In this document: piece by piece, positions 24,638 through 33,847 of the stretch
Position numbering within the stretch: position 1 is the first letter of the stretch
Layout of the letters: the number at the start of each line of letters is the position of its first letter
NCBI GenBank assembly: GCA_030426355.1
Contig: JAUHYQ010000005.1
Span: 1 to 64,000, forward strand
Reading direction: 5' to 3'
Source of the DNA: Gammaproteobacteria bacterium
GTDB taxonomy: Bacteria > Pseudomonadota > Gammaproteobacteria > Steroidobacterales > GCA-2729495
Length of the DNA stretch: 64,000 nucleotides
Translations under genes and position numbers: made by a program
Notes under the pieces: generated by a model
The model's input: only the letters and a program-made list of their open reading frames with translations
The model's database searches: none
Told to the model about the DNA's origin: nothing

Positions 24638-25204
24638 CCCGGTTTTTATGCCTGCCCAGCGTCCGGCCGCGCTTAATAACAAGAGTGCTGCAACGGCGAA
24701 ACTCGTGTACATGCAGGCCAGTTTCGCCTTTTTGGCCAACACACCTAATTGCGCTGCGAGCTCTGCCGGTTCGGGCCATGCTGTAACTACCCAAAGAAAG
24801 TTCAGGTTCTCGAGGTAGTCGAATACGGTGGCCAGCATCAGCAGCAGCAACAGCTTGCGATCGACGGCTATGGCATACCAGCGTGGTGCGGCGTGGCGCA
24901 GCGCAAAAGCGCACACAGTCGCCATAAACAGTCCGGCCAATAGTGGAAAGGCAAAATCAATTGCCTGAAACAGATAATAGTCGGCAAAGGCCTGATCTGT
25001 GTAGCCGTTAAGCTGTTCAAAAACCTGCACCGCTTGCAAATTGTTCTGCATGTCAAACGGCACATTTCCCGACGACACGTCTGGAAACCCGGCGGTAATA
25101 AGGCTTAGCCCCCGCAGTGTGGCGAACTGCCCGACGAACAGCAGAAGTATTTTCCACCAGGATTCGGAGCAGCTTACGATGAAGCGATTCAATACGGATA
25201 TCAT
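24620..25204 (-). CDS. Unknown 4-TM membrane protein
   Basis: 194 residues and no recognised family. Four hydrophobic segments lie at about 15-37 (SWWKILLLFVGQFATLRGLSL), 80-104 (LFQAIDFAFPLLAGLFMATVCAFAL), 117-140 (LLLLLMLATVFDYLENLNFLW) and 160-178 (LACMYTSFAVAALLLLSAAG). A polar loop of about 40 residues follows the first helix. It reads against its neighbours and sits between the two CbiX-like genes, overlapping the first by 18 bp tail to tail. Its position suggests a link to that cluster, but nothing in the sequence shows the function. Confidence 0.65.
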   Translation of the reverse strand: MISVLNRFIVSCSESWWKILLLFVGQFATLRGLSLITAGFPDVSSGNVPFDMQNNLQAVQVFEQLNGYTDQAFADYYLFQAIDFAFPLLAGLFMATVCAFALRHAAPRWYAIAVDRKLLLLLMLATVFDYLENLNFLWVVTAWPEPAELAAQLGVLAKKAKLACMYTSFAVAALLLLSAAGRWAGIKTGLIRVR

Positions 25205-25326
25205 GGCAACGCACCACCTTTTGCATCAGCATATCAGCGATGGCTGATGTTACCATCGCCGGGCCACGCTGCCCCCGGGACGAACAAGTTGCGTTCACGC
25301 AGCGCGCTCAACGAGAGAGAATTGCG

Positions 25327-26412
25327 ATGCGTTTGCCGCTTATCCTGATGTTTGTATCAGTTTTTCAGATTGCCGGATGCGCGGGTAATCCGGCTTCGCG
25401 CGCGACGCTTATTGAAGCGGGCACCGAAGTTCGCGAAATACCGGCGGCACCGCCGGATGCCGAAGGGCGGCAACTCGAGCAGGTTCCTCACGTTATGGAT
25501 GCGGCAATGATGGCGGAGTTGCGACAGCGTTTAGATCGTTACAAGGGCCTGAACGATCAGATCATTATGCAATCCATGCGCGCGATGGGGCCAAATTACA
25601 CCCGGTACCTCAGCGATCAGTCGCTGCGCGGCGATATTGGCGTGCTCATTTTGACGCACGGTTTTGGCGACCACGGCGATCGCTTGCTGGGAAAACGCGT
25701 GCGTGCAATCGCCGAAGCCAAGCCCACTGCATTGGCAATGGGTATGAGCATGATGACTTCCGATCATGTGCAGTTGGCGCTGAACAATCTGGCCGCTGCG
25801 GGTGCGAAGGATATTATCGTTGTGCCGGCGATCAGTACCCGCTTCAACTCCATGATGCGTCAATGGAACTATATTTTTGATTTGCAGCCGGAACCCGCTT
25901 ATGCGTCGGTTCCTCATGTGATTCCACCCGCGCGTCTGCATATCGTATCCCCGCTTGAGGATCACGAGCTTGTGGGCGAAATTCTGGTGGAGTACGCAGC
26001 AGAAATAAGCACTGATCCTGCTCGCGAGGAAGTGATTATTGTTGCGCACGGCCCTGTTGGCAGTGAGGATAATCAGACCCAGCTCGCCATGCTTCGTCGG
26101 TTGGCCAATTACATTGACGTGCGGGCGGAGTACGCAGCGGTCAGCGCATTCACTTTACAGGATGACGCAGCGATTGATGTTCGCGTTGCCAACGTGCGCG
26201 CGCTACGTGATAAGGTTCGCGCGGCGGAAGAGTCCGGACGTAGTGTGCTGATTGTCACCAACTTGCTGGGTACTCGTCTGGTGCAAGGCAATTTGCGTCG
26301 CGACCTTACGGGGTTGAACTACAGGATGAATGCCAAAGGCCTCATCCAGCACCCGAACTTCATACGCTGGATTGAGTGGTCTGTCGCCACGGCGGCGGCT
26401 GACATAAAATGA
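25327..26412 (+). CDS. Lipoprotein with two CbiX-like chelatase folds (B)
   Basis: 361 residues from the ATG at 25327 (AGAGAGA upstream); the track start at 25240 would put 29 residues before the signal. The N-terminus ends in a lipobox (VFQIAGCAG, Cys18), so it is a lipoprotein. It is paralogous to the protein at 23528 along its length: IGVLILTHGFGDHGDRLLGK, GAKDIIVVPAIS, DHELVGEILVEYA, then a second unit VIIVAHGPVGSEDNQTQLAML. The His-rich stretch is absent, and the final unit lacks the His seen in copy A (VTNLLGTRLVQGNLRRDL). A periplasm-facing metal or tetrapyrrole role is inferred; the two copies may work as soluble and membrane-bound partners. Confidence 0.7.
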   Translation: MRLPLILMFVSVFQIAGCAGNPASRATLIEAGTEVREIPAAPPDAEGRQLEQVPHVMDAAMMAELRQRLDRYKGLNDQIIMQSMRAMGPNYTRYLSDQSLRGDIGVLILTHGFGDHGDRLLGKRVRAIAEAKPTALAMGMSMMTSDHVQLALNNLAAAGAKDIIVVPAISTRFNSMMRQWNYIFDLQPEPAYASVPHVIPPARLHIVSPLEDHELVGEILVEYAAEISTDPAREEVIIVAHGPVGSEDNQTQLAMLRRLANYIDVRAEYAAVSAFTLQDDAAIDVRVANVRALRDKVRAAEESGRSVLIVTNLLGTRLVQGNLRRDLTGLNYRMNAKGLIQHPNFIRWIEWSVATAAADIK

Positions 26413-26436
26413 CACCTTAATTCCAGGGGGATAATC

Positions 26437-27699
26437 GTGTTGGAGACTTACTACCTGTATGTGGGGCTGGCGCTGCTGTTTGGCATTTTTATGGCATGGG
26501 GTATTGGTGCCAATGATGTCGCCAACGCCATGGCGACCTCCATCGGCTCGGGTGCTCTCACTATAAGGCAGGCCCTGTTGGTTGCCGCGGTGTTTGAATT
26601 TGCCGGCGCCATTCTCGCGGGAGGTGAAGTCACTTCGACTATACGTAAGGGCATGGTGGATGCGTCTTTATTTGCTGACAGTCCGGAAGTGCTGATGCAG
26701 GGCATGCTGGCTTCCTTGCTGGCAGCAGGAACGTGGCTCTTGATTGCCTCAGTGAAGGGCTGGCCGGTGTCCACAACGCATTCGATTGTAGGTGCAATTG
26801 TGGGTTTTGCCGTCATCGCGGTGGGCGTTGACGCGGTTGAGTGGAGCAAAATCGGCACTATTGTGATGAGTTGGGTAATTTCGCCGCTGACAGCGGGCTT
26901 GATTTCCTACGCAGTGTTTTACTCCATTAAGAAATTGATCCTGGTACGAAAAAAGCCTTTCAAGCGCGCCAAGCGGTATGCTCCTTACTACGTGCTGGTA
27001 GCAGTCACCCTGATTGTATTGGTCACCATATTCAAGGGTCTCAAGCACGTGGGGCTTACCCTTTCGACCCTGGAAAGTTACTCCATCGCGCTGTTGTTCG
27101 GAGTGGTGGCGGCCTGGCTGAGCAGCATCGCGATCAACCGTGTGCGCATTGATGAAAATGCTCGCAGGCAGTTCGAGCACAAGAAGGTTGAAACGGTATT
27201 TGCAATTCTGATGATATTTACCGCCTGCACGATGGCTTTCGCGCACGGTTCCAACGATGTGGCAAATGCAATCGGCCCGGTTGCAGCGGTGGTTTCGATT
27301 GCTGAGCAGGGCTCGGTGGCGCAAAAATCGGGGGTGCCTATCTGGATTCTGGTGGTTGGCGGGCTAGGTATTGTCGTGGGTCTGGGTACTTACGGGCGCA
27401 AAGTAATCACGGTAGTGGGCTCACACATTACTCAATTAACTCCGGTGCGAGGGTTTTCGGCCGAAATCGCGGCGGCATTTACCATTGTCGTGGCATCCGG
27501 TACTGGCATGCCGGTTTCCACTACGCATACGCTTATTGGCGCGGTACTGGGTGTGGGCCTGGTTAAAGGCCGACGGGCAATTAACACCGGGGTGATAAAA
27601 GGAATCTTCTTGTCATGGCTGGTTACGGTGCCCGCAGGTGCCATGTTGTCGATTTTGTTTTATCTTGGGTTACGTGCGGTGTTGCCCGCGCCACTGTGA
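26437..27699 (+). CDS. PiT-family inorganic phosphate transporter
   Basis: 420 residues with about ten membrane segments arranged as two inverted halves. Both carry the family signature: GANDVANAMATSIGSGAL near the N-terminus and HGSNDVANAIGPVAAVVS in the second half, plus paired P-V-S-T-T-H motifs (GWPVSTTHSIVGAI; GMPVSTTHTLIGAV). PiT proteins take up metal-phosphate complexes by proton symport at low affinity. The start is GTG with a strong ribosome site (AGGGGG). No PhoU-like partner gene is adjacent. A bidirectional terminator follows the gene. Confidence 0.93.
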   Translation: MLETYYLYVGLALLFGIFMAWGIGANDVANAMATSIGSGALTIRQALLVAAVFEFAGAILAGGEVTSTIRKGMVDASLFADSPEVLMQGMLASLLAAGTWLLIASVKGWPVSTTHSIVGAIVGFAVIAVGVDAVEWSKIGTIVMSWVISPLTAGLISYAVFYSIKKLILVRKKPFKRAKRYAPYYVLVAVTLIVLVTIFKGLKHVGLTLSTLESYSIALLFGVVAAWLSSIAINRVRIDENARRQFEHKKVETVFAILMIFTACTMAFAHGSNDVANAIGPVAAVVSIAEQGSVAQKSGVPIWILVVGGLGIVVGLGTYGRKVITVVGSHITQLTPVRGFSAEIAAAFTIVVASGTGMPVSTTHTLIGAVLGVGLVKGRRAINTGVIKGIFLSWLVTVPAGAMLSILFYLGLRAVLPAPL

Positions 27700-27721
27700 T
27701 TGGCACTTTTTATTCGGCCAT

Positions 27722-27752
27722 AAAAAAACCCCGCTTCCGGCGGGGTTTTTTT
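27722..27752. terminator. Bidirectional terminator
   Basis: A7, then CCCCGC-TTCCG-GCGGGG, then T7: a symmetric intrinsic terminator that works in both directions. It ends the phosphate transporter transcript (plus) and that of the Cys-rich exported protein gene (minus). Confidence 0.93.
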
Positions 27753-27781
27753 ATGGCTTAAAGCCGTGAATTGATGAGGCC

Positions 27782-28153
27782 TTACTCGACCGCCACCCAG
27801 TCACCGCCCTGAAAGCCGCAGCCGATTTCAAGGCCGCCGGCATCGCCGGAGTAGTAGCGCAGTTTGGTGGCACCTAAATCACATGTGCCCACCAGTCCTT
27901 CGCTCGCACACGCGCCAGCAGCGTGCACGGCGTTGGCGTTGTCATCAGTTTCGCCGAGAGCTGTACAGCTTTCTGCACCTACCGGCTCCTGACAAACGTC
28001 AAAAGGCCCGGCAAACATATTTTCCTGCACATAGGTGCAGCTGCCTTCGCCTGAAATCTCGGGGCCGCCTTCATGAGCAGCTGCGAATACGGTGGAAGTA
28101 CTGCCCAGTGCAACAACAGCGGCAGCGACACTAAGAATCTGGTTAATTTTCAT
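27782..28153 (-). CDS. Small Cys-rich exported protein
   Basis: 123 residues. A signal peptide (ILSVAAAVVALGSTSTVFAAA) precedes an acidic mature part of about 98 residues with six Cys (SCTYVQ, DVCQEP, ESCTAL, GACASE, GTCDLG, IGCGF). These could pair as three disulphides in a small stable domain. I know no family for it. The ATG has an excellent ribosome site (GGAGGA), and the gene ends at a strong terminator, so it is a self-standing expressed unit. A secreted or periplasmic binding role is possible. Confidence 0.75.
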   Translation of the reverse strand: MKINQILSVAAAVVALGSTSTVFAAAHEGGPEISGEGSCTYVQENMFAGPFDVCQEPVGAESCTALGETDDNANAVHAAGACASEGLVGTCDLGATKLRYYSGDAGGLEIGCGFQGGDWVAVE

Positions 28154-28268
28154 TGTTACCTATCTCCTCCAATTTAGAGACTGTATTTGGAACTCGCAGC
28201 GCATCATATCAAAAGGATGCTGGCGTATACCCACTTTTTATGTATTGACCCGTTATATCGCGCGGCAG

Positions 28269-28469
28269 TCAATAGTGCGGCGGCCTTTCGTCGGCCGGAT
28301 CAGCATCGCCCCCCGACTCTGCGGTTATCACGCGCTGCCGCAAAGCTTCGCACTTGAGTTCCAGGGCATCGATATGCGCTTGCTGAGCGTAGACCACGTC
28401 ACTGATTTCACTCAGTGCCTGCTCCAGATGCGCCAGCTTTATTTCAATTTCTATAGATTGATTGGTCAC
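28269..28469 (-). CDS. slyX: SlyX-family protein
   Basis: 66 residues, the usual SlyX size. A single amphipathic coiled coil (IEIKLAHLEQALSEISDVVYAQQAHIDAL) is followed by a short tail ending in PPHY, the typical SlyX C-terminus. The role of SlyX is unclear; in enterobacteria it was named from its position next to slyD, which is not present here. The start has AGGATG upstream. Confidence 0.88.
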   Translation of the reverse strand: MTNQSIEIEIKLAHLEQALSEISDVVYAQQAHIDALELKCEALRQRVITAESGGDADPADERPPHY

Positions 28470-28610
28470 GGTTATACATCCTGTTGCGCCAATGTGATCG
28501 ACGCATTGTTCTCGCTGTGGTCATTTGCAGCGGGGCTTTCGTCATGCAGATTGCACAGCATAAACTATCCACGCCTCGCATTGATGCCGGCATTTATGAG
28601 GACAGACAGC

Positions 28611-29516
28611 ATGGCGACTCAACCTGCACGCCGGACAATTGCACCCGATACAGCAGAATCCGAAGCCCGGCGACAGTTTTTGCGTATCGGCGGCGCGGGC
28701 TTGTTGCTTGCCACCGCACCGTTGTCCCTTATGGGCGCGTCTGCTGCGCTGAATCTCGATGACCCTTGGGATCGTCTGACGGCATTGGCCAAATTGCGTG
28801 GCGACATCGACGGCAGTACGGTTATGTGGTGGATGAAAGGGGTTCGCTATGGCGTAGTGGACAATATCATCACGCCGTTGTTTGGCATGTTGATTGGCAG
28901 TTTTCAGCGACTGCGACCAATACCTGGCAAAGGCTTCGAACTCAACATGTTGGAAATGTCCTATTTCACCGATCTGCAGACCGGCGCAATCCTGGACACC
29001 TTCAAGAACCCCTATAACGGCAAGGTGGTCAAGGTTCCGGAGCAGCGTCTGGGCCCGTACCCGGTGCTTATGAGGCCCACCGGCGTGGTCTTGCCCGATG
29101 TGCCAATGTTCGGCGATGTCGAACTACAAACTCGGGTCGGCCCGGCCATCATTAGCGGCGACGACGTATGGATCCGTGATGACAGCACTGTGCGCGTCGA
29201 CTCGGATCACCCGATGATGGGCAAACACATCTACAACGAGCTGGTTACCTATCGCGGCCGATTGAGCGAACTCAATAATCCCGAAATTACATCGGCGAGT
29301 GCGGATATCAGCTTTCAGTCCGTCACCAGCTGGCGGGAATGGTTTGAAGCGGAGGACGTGGGCGGCCACACGACGGCACGTGCAAACGGCAGCAAGATTT
29401 ATCGCATTGAGGATTTTCCCGCCGAGTATCTCGCCGCCGCTCGTGAGCGACACCCCGAACTGATCGCTGATCCCGATGCCGTGCTTGACACCGCCCCACC
29501 ACTAAAACTTCCGTGA
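28611..29516 (+). CDS. DUF1838 Tat-exported protein (copy 2)
   Basis: 301 residues from the ATG at 28611 (AGGA upstream). The track extends the frame to 28092, but the added 173 residues cross the slyX region and look non-coding. A twin-arginine-like signal (EARRQFLRIGGAGLLLATAP) leads a DUF1838-type protein: LNLDDPWDRLTALAKLRGDI, YFTDLQTGAILDTFKNPYNGKV, LNNPEITSASADI. It resembles the protein at 16202-17164. The stop overlaps the GTG of the molybdopterin-binding subunit gene by 4 bp, so the two are co-translated. Both carry Tat-type signals, which suggests they act together in the periplasm. Confidence 0.83.
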   Translation: MATQPARRTIAPDTAESEARRQFLRIGGAGLLLATAPLSLMGASAALNLDDPWDRLTALAKLRGDIDGSTVMWWMKGVRYGVVDNIITPLFGMLIGSFQRLRPIPGKGFELNMLEMSYFTDLQTGAILDTFKNPYNGKVVKVPEQRLGPYPVLMRPTGVVLPDVPMFGDVELQTRVGPAIISGDDVWIRDDSTVRVDSDHPMMGKHIYNELVTYRGRLSELNNPEITSASADISFQSVTSWREWFEAEDVGGHTTARANGSKIYRIEDFPAEYLAAARERHPELIADPDAVLDTAPPLKLP

Positions 29517-31708
29517 TCACCCGCCGGCGTTTTTTTCTGGGCATCGCCGCAATCGCGGGTGGTGGCCTGGCGCTGACATGGTTGCGAAAAGAAAGTGACT
29601 CGCTCGCCGAGGCCTCGAACGTCCTGGAACCTAATGCATTTCTGCAAATAGCTCCCGACGGGCGCGTTATTTTTCAACTGGACAAGGTTGAGATGGGGCA
29701 GGGCACCATGACTGGCTTGCTGACGCTGGTGGCGGAAGAACTGGATCTTGATCCGTCGCGGTTTGAAGTGCGTTTCGCGCCGGTACGCGGAATCTTTCAG
29801 CGGCCGGTTTTGCAGATGACGGGTCAGAGTCGCAGCATAGTGGATAGCTGGGACATACTTCGCGAAACGGGTGCAACCGCCCGGGCGATGCTGCTTGCGG
29901 CTGCCGCCGCGCGTTGGCAGGTTGCGCAAGATGAGTTGCAGACCGACGATGGCCGGGTGTTGCACGTTGCCAGCGGTCGTGTTGCGGGTTACAGCGATCT
30001 GGCCGCTGCAGCTGCTGCACTGACACCGCCGTGGACGGTAAGGCTCAAAGAGCCGTCAGCGTATCGCTGGATTGGCACGGCGGTAGCCCGCAAGGATGTC
30101 CCGCAGAAAGTAAGCGGTGCAGCGGTATACGGCATGGACGTCTACCCTGAAGGATTGCTGACAGCCGTGGTGGCGCGCGTACCGGAACGCGCTGCCGTGC
30201 TGAAGCATTACCGGGCCGATACCGTAAGCTCGATGCCGGGTGTGCACGGCGTGGTCGAATTGCCAGCGGGTGTGGCCGTGGTTGCCGACACTTTCTGGGC
30301 GGCATACCGGGCTGTGCAGCAAGTAGAACTGGAGTGGGAGCCAGGGCCGCTGGCCGACATGGACGACATCCGGCTGCGCGAAATTCAGAGTGCCCAATTC
30401 GAGCGCAGTGAAGCCGATTACATGCACGGTAACGGCGACAGCACGGCGGTATTGAAGCATGCGGCGCGGGTTCTGAAGGCGGAGTACCGCACCCCGTACC
30501 TTGCACATGCCCCCATGGAGCCGATGAACGCGACCGTTCATGTGCAGCGCGAGCACTGTGACGTATGGGTACCCTCGCAAACTCCCGATATGGCGCAGGC
30601 TATTGTGGCCGAGTTGACCGGTTTGCGGCGCGAGCAGGTTGAGGTGCACACAACCTTTTTGGGTGGCGGTTTTGGTCGCCGCGTTTTGTGGGATTACGTG
30701 CTGGAGGCCACCCTGATCGCTCGTGAATTCGACCGGCCCGTCAAAACGGTCTGGACGCGTGAAGACGATATACGCCACGGCTACTATCGTCAGCAGACTT
30801 TGCATCGCATGCGAGCGGGTTTGGATGCGGACGGTCAGCCGGTTGCCTGGGAGCATTGTCAGGTTGCCGCGCCAACGGCAGGTGTTTTGATGGGGCCAAC
30901 CATGCGCACCTTATTGCCCGAAAGTCTTGCGGTGGAAACACGGCGGGCGGTAGGCGAATGGATGACGGAAAAGTCCGTGCAACTGGTTGCTGCGTTTCAG
31001 GCCCGCGAAGGGGCTCAGGATCTGATCTACGACTTTCCGGATGTGGATTTCGTGCAGTATGCTCACGACCCCGGTGTGCCGGTTTCCATCTGGCGTTCAG
31101 TCGGCAGTTCTTATAACGCATTCGTGGTGGAAAGTTTTGTTGATGAACTGGCATACGCAGCCAACACCGATCCGGTCGAATATCGTCGCGCCCGATTGCC
31201 CGATGCGCGCCACCGCGCGGTGCTGGATAAGCTCGCCGTGCTGGCTGGCTGGGGATCCGCTCCGCAAGGCCGTGCTCAGGGGGTGGCTTTGTTCAAGTCC
31301 TTCGATACCATCGTCGGGCAGATTGCAGAGGTATCGCTCGACGGTTCTGCGGAGGATCAGGCTATACGCGTGCACAGGGTGAGCTGCGTGGTCGACTGCG
31401 GAATTGCCATCACGCCCGATATCGTCAGGCAGCAGCTGGAAGGCGGCATTGTGTTTGGTTTAAGCGCGGCCTTGTACGGTGAGATAAACATCACGGCAGG
31501 TCAGATTCAACAAAGCAATTTTCACGATTATCGAATGGTGCGTATGGACGACGCACCTGATATCGACGTCGAAGTGATCCTCAGCGATGCCGAACCGACG
31601 GGGGTTGGCGAGCCGGGCGTGCCGCCAATCGCACCTGCGGTTGCCAATGCAGTATTTGCACTGACGGGCCAACGCCTGCGATCACTGCCCTTAAAATTGC
31701 AGCGCTAA
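29513..31708 (+). CDS. Molybdopterin-binding subunit, isoquinoline 1-oxidoreductase beta type
   Basis: 731 residues. A Tat signal (ITRRRFFLGIAAIAGGG) is followed by the IorB-type arrangement of the xanthine dehydrogenase family: PDGRVIFQLDKVEMGQGTMTGL, APMEPMNATVHV, LGGGFGRR, and the active-site Glu700 in VGEPGVPPIAPA. These enzymes hydroxylate N-heterocycles or aldehydes with a Mo-cytosine dinucleotide cofactor. They need a 2Fe-2S partner (IorA-like) and usually a cytochrome c, but neither gene is adjacent. The start is GTG, overlapping the DUF1838 stop. The substrate is unknown. Confidence 0.9.
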   Translation: MITRRRFFLGIAAIAGGGLALTWLRKESDSLAEASNVLEPNAFLQIAPDGRVIFQLDKVEMGQGTMTGLLTLVAEELDLDPSRFEVRFAPVRGIFQRPVLQMTGQSRSIVDSWDILRETGATARAMLLAAAAARWQVAQDELQTDDGRVLHVASGRVAGYSDLAAAAAALTPPWTVRLKEPSAYRWIGTAVARKDVPQKVSGAAVYGMDVYPEGLLTAVVARVPERAAVLKHYRADTVSSMPGVHGVVELPAGVAVVADTFWAAYRAVQQVELEWEPGPLADMDDIRLREIQSAQFERSEADYMHGNGDSTAVLKHAARVLKAEYRTPYLAHAPMEPMNATVHVQREHCDVWVPSQTPDMAQAIVAELTGLRREQVEVHTTFLGGGFGRRVLWDYVLEATLIAREFDRPVKTVWTREDDIRHGYYRQQTLHRMRAGLDADGQPVAWEHCQVAAPTAGVLMGPTMRTLLPESLAVETRRAVGEWMTEKSVQLVAAFQAREGAQDLIYDFPDVDFVQYAHDPGVPVSIWRSVGSSYNAFVVESFVDELAYAANTDPVEYRRARLPDARHRAVLDKLAVLAGWGSAPQGRAQGVALFKSFDTIVGQIAEVSLDGSAEDQAIRVHRVSCVVDCGIAITPDIVRQQLEGGIVFGLSAALYGEINITAGQIQQSNFHDYRMVRMDDAPDIDVEVILSDAEPTGVGEPGVPPIAPAVANAVFALTGQRLRSLPLKLQR

Positions 31709-31729
31709 GAGCCGCATTTTAAGCGGCTC
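31709..31729. terminator. Stem-loop between convergent genes
   Basis: GAGCCGC-ATTTTAA-GCGGCTC, a perfect 7-bp stem filling most of the 25-bp gap between the molybdopterin subunit gene and the convergent yyaL-like gene. It has no T tract on either side, so any terminator function is uncertain. Confidence 0.4.
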
Positions 31730-31733
31730 CCAG

Positions 31734-33800
31734 TCAGGCTTCTTTTACCGCCATGATTAGTTCTTCGCGCGAGGTCAGCGGCAGGTCGCATTGCATGCCT
31801 TTACAGCGATAGGCAATCGTAGCGCCCGTCGCGGCGCGTTCCGCCAGTGCGCCGGGCAGCGCGGTTTCTTCAGCCGGTATGGCGAATATCAAGCGTCGCG
31901 GCGCATAGAGCGCGCTTATTGTGCGTGACCATTCTGTTGCTTCGGCGCGCCTGCCGCGAATCACGATAATTTCCGGAGGGTCCAGGTACTCGTCGAGCGC
32001 AATAATGAGGCTGGCATGGCCGTGCGGAAAATCTGCCATAAGCGTTCCGCCCGCCTGCAGGGTTCGTTCGGCCGCATTCAAATAGCGGCGTTCGCCCAGC
32101 AGATGACCCAGCCGTCCCAGCGCGAGAGCGGCTACGCCGTTGCCGCCAGGCATGGAATCATCACTGAAGGTACGCGAGCGATGCACCAGCTTTTCATGGT
32201 CGCGGGCGGTGAAGTAAAAGCCGCCTCTCGCCTCGTCGGCGAAATCGTTCAGCAAGCGATCCGCCAGTTGTGTCGCAAACTCTAGTAACGTTGTATCCCA
32301 GCGTGCCTGCAATACTTCCAACAGGGCGTCGATTAGAAACGCATGGTCGTCCAGATAGGCAGAGAACCTGGCCTGTCCGTCAGCATGGACGGCCAGCAGT
32401 TGTTTTCGGCCTCCGTTTTGGTCAACGAGATTAGTGCGCAGGAACTGTACCCCGGACACGGCTGCGTCAATGAGATCGTCACGCCCCAGCGCCCGGCCCG
32501 CGATCGCCATGCCCCGGATCATTAGCGCGTTCCACGAAGTCAGAATTTTTTCGTCTCGCCCTGGCCAGATGCGCTGATTACGAATATTCAGCAGTTTTTC
32601 GCGGCTGCTGTTGATCAGCGCAATGGCACCGGAGTTTATTTGTCCTGCGGCGCCAGCAGCATTCTCAATGGAGTCGCGTACCTGCAGATGCCATTGGCCT
32701 TCGAAATTTGGTGGCAAGTTCAGGCCGAATCGACATCCGAACGCGGCGTACTCCGATTCCGTAAGCGCTGCGGCCACTTCGACAGGCTGCCACGCATAGA
32801 ACTTACCTTCCTTGCCTTCGGAATCGGCGTCCAGCGTTGACCAGAATCCACCGTCCGGGCTGCGCATCTCGCGCAATGCCCAGTCGGCCGTTTCATGTGC
32901 AGCCCGGCGGAAGGTGTCATCACCGCTGGCTTGCCAGAGTTGAGCCAGCAACGCGAGCAGAGGCCCGTTGTCATAGAGCATTTTTTCAAAGTGCGGAATA
33001 CGCCATTCCCGATCCACCGAATAGCGAAAAAAGCCGCCACCCAGTTGGTCGTAAATGCCGCCCTCTATCATGCGCGTGAGAGTCAGAGCGGTCATGAACA
33101 GTGCCTGCACATCCGGTTCTTCGCCGTGAGCCGATGCGCGCCAGTGACGCAACAGGTATTCCAGACTGCTGACATGCGGAAACTTGGGTGCATCACCGAA
33201 GCCGCCCCAGTCCGCATCGAAGTTGCCTTCGAGTTGTGCCCGTAAGCTCGCCAGCGGCGCCGCGTCAGGCTTATCAGCGGGGTCAGCCGAGCCGGCCTCA
33301 AAACTTCCGAGTGCATGCACCACGGCGGTCGCCTGTTGCGCAACTTCATCGCGGTGCGTCTCGAAATGCTGTGCGACCTTCACCAGAAGTTCGGCAAACG
33401 CGGGCATGCCGTAGCGGGGTTCGTTGGGGAAATAGGTGCCGGCAAAAAACGGCAACTGGCCGTCGGGGGTCAGAAAAACGGTCAGCGGCCAGCCACCGCC
33501 CCGGCGCGTGATCAACTGATGAGCGGTCTGATAAATCTTGTCTATGTCTGGACGTTCCTCACGGTCGACCTTGATGTTGACAAACAGCCGGTTCATCACC
33601 GCCGCCGTGGCTTCGTCTTCAAAAGATTCGTGGGCCATTACGTGGCACCAGTGACAGGCAGAATAGCCGATGGACAGCAACACCGGTTTATCTTCCCGGC
33701 GCGCTTTCTCCAGCGCTTCTGCACCCCAGGGATACCAGTCGACCGGATTATCGGCATGCTGGAGCAAATACGGACTGGTTTCATTTTGTAGACGATTCAT
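31734..33800 (-). CDS. YyaL/SSP411-type thioredoxin-domain protein (DUF255)
   Basis: 688 residues, the usual length of the family. The N-terminal thioredoxin-like DUF255 domain (1-165) opens with [25 protein letters not shown] and holds a CxxC ([10 protein letters not shown]) and [18 protein letters not shown]. The rest is an alpha/alpha barrel like that of glycan epimerases and glycosidases ([43 protein letters not shown]). It is conserved from bacteria to human SPATA20, but the reaction is unknown. It is a single gene, divergent from lgt with about 47 bp between the starts. Confidence 0.92.
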   Translation of the reverse strand: MNRLQNETSPYLLQHADNPVDWYPWGAEALEKARREDKPVLLSIGYSACHWCHVMAHESFEDEATAAVMNRLFVNIKVDREERPDIDKIYQTAHQLITRRGGGWPLTVFLTPDGQLPFFAGTYFPNEPRYGMPAFAELLVKVAQHFETHRDEVAQQATAVVHALGSFEAGSADPADKPDAAPLASLRAQLEGNFDADWGGFGDAPKFPHVSSLEYLLRHWRASAHGEEPDVQALFMTALTLTRMIEGGIYDQLGGGFFRYSVDREWRIPHFEKMLYDNGPLLALLAQLWQASGDDTFRRAAHETADWALREMRSPDGGFWSTLDADSEGKEGKFYAWQPVEVAAALTESEYAAFGCRFGLNLPPNFEGQWHLQVRDSIENAAGAAGQINSGAIALINSSREKLLNIRNQRIWPGRDEKILTSWNALMIRGMAIAGRALGRDDLIDAAVSGVQFLRTNLVDQNGGRKQLLAVHADGQARFSAYLDDHAFLIDALLEVLQARWDTTLLEFATQLADRLLNDFADEARGGFYFTARDHEKLVHRSRTFSDDSMPGGNGVAALALGRLGHLLGERRYLNAAERTLQAGGTLMADFPHGHASLIIALDEYLDPPEIIVIRGRRAEATEWSRTISALYAPRRLIFAIPAEETALPGALAERAATGATIAYRCKGMQCDLPLTSREELIMAVKEA

Positions 33801-33847
33801 GCGTGCATCATACGGAATCTCGACCAGCCCGGTGCTAGACTTGACCC

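Noticed and set aside
28092-28610. N-terminal extension of the DUF1838 ORF (first 173 residues in the track)
   Set aside because: It crosses the slyX region on the other strand, has no sensible signal or domain, and a proper ATG with ribosome site and Tat signal lies at 28611.
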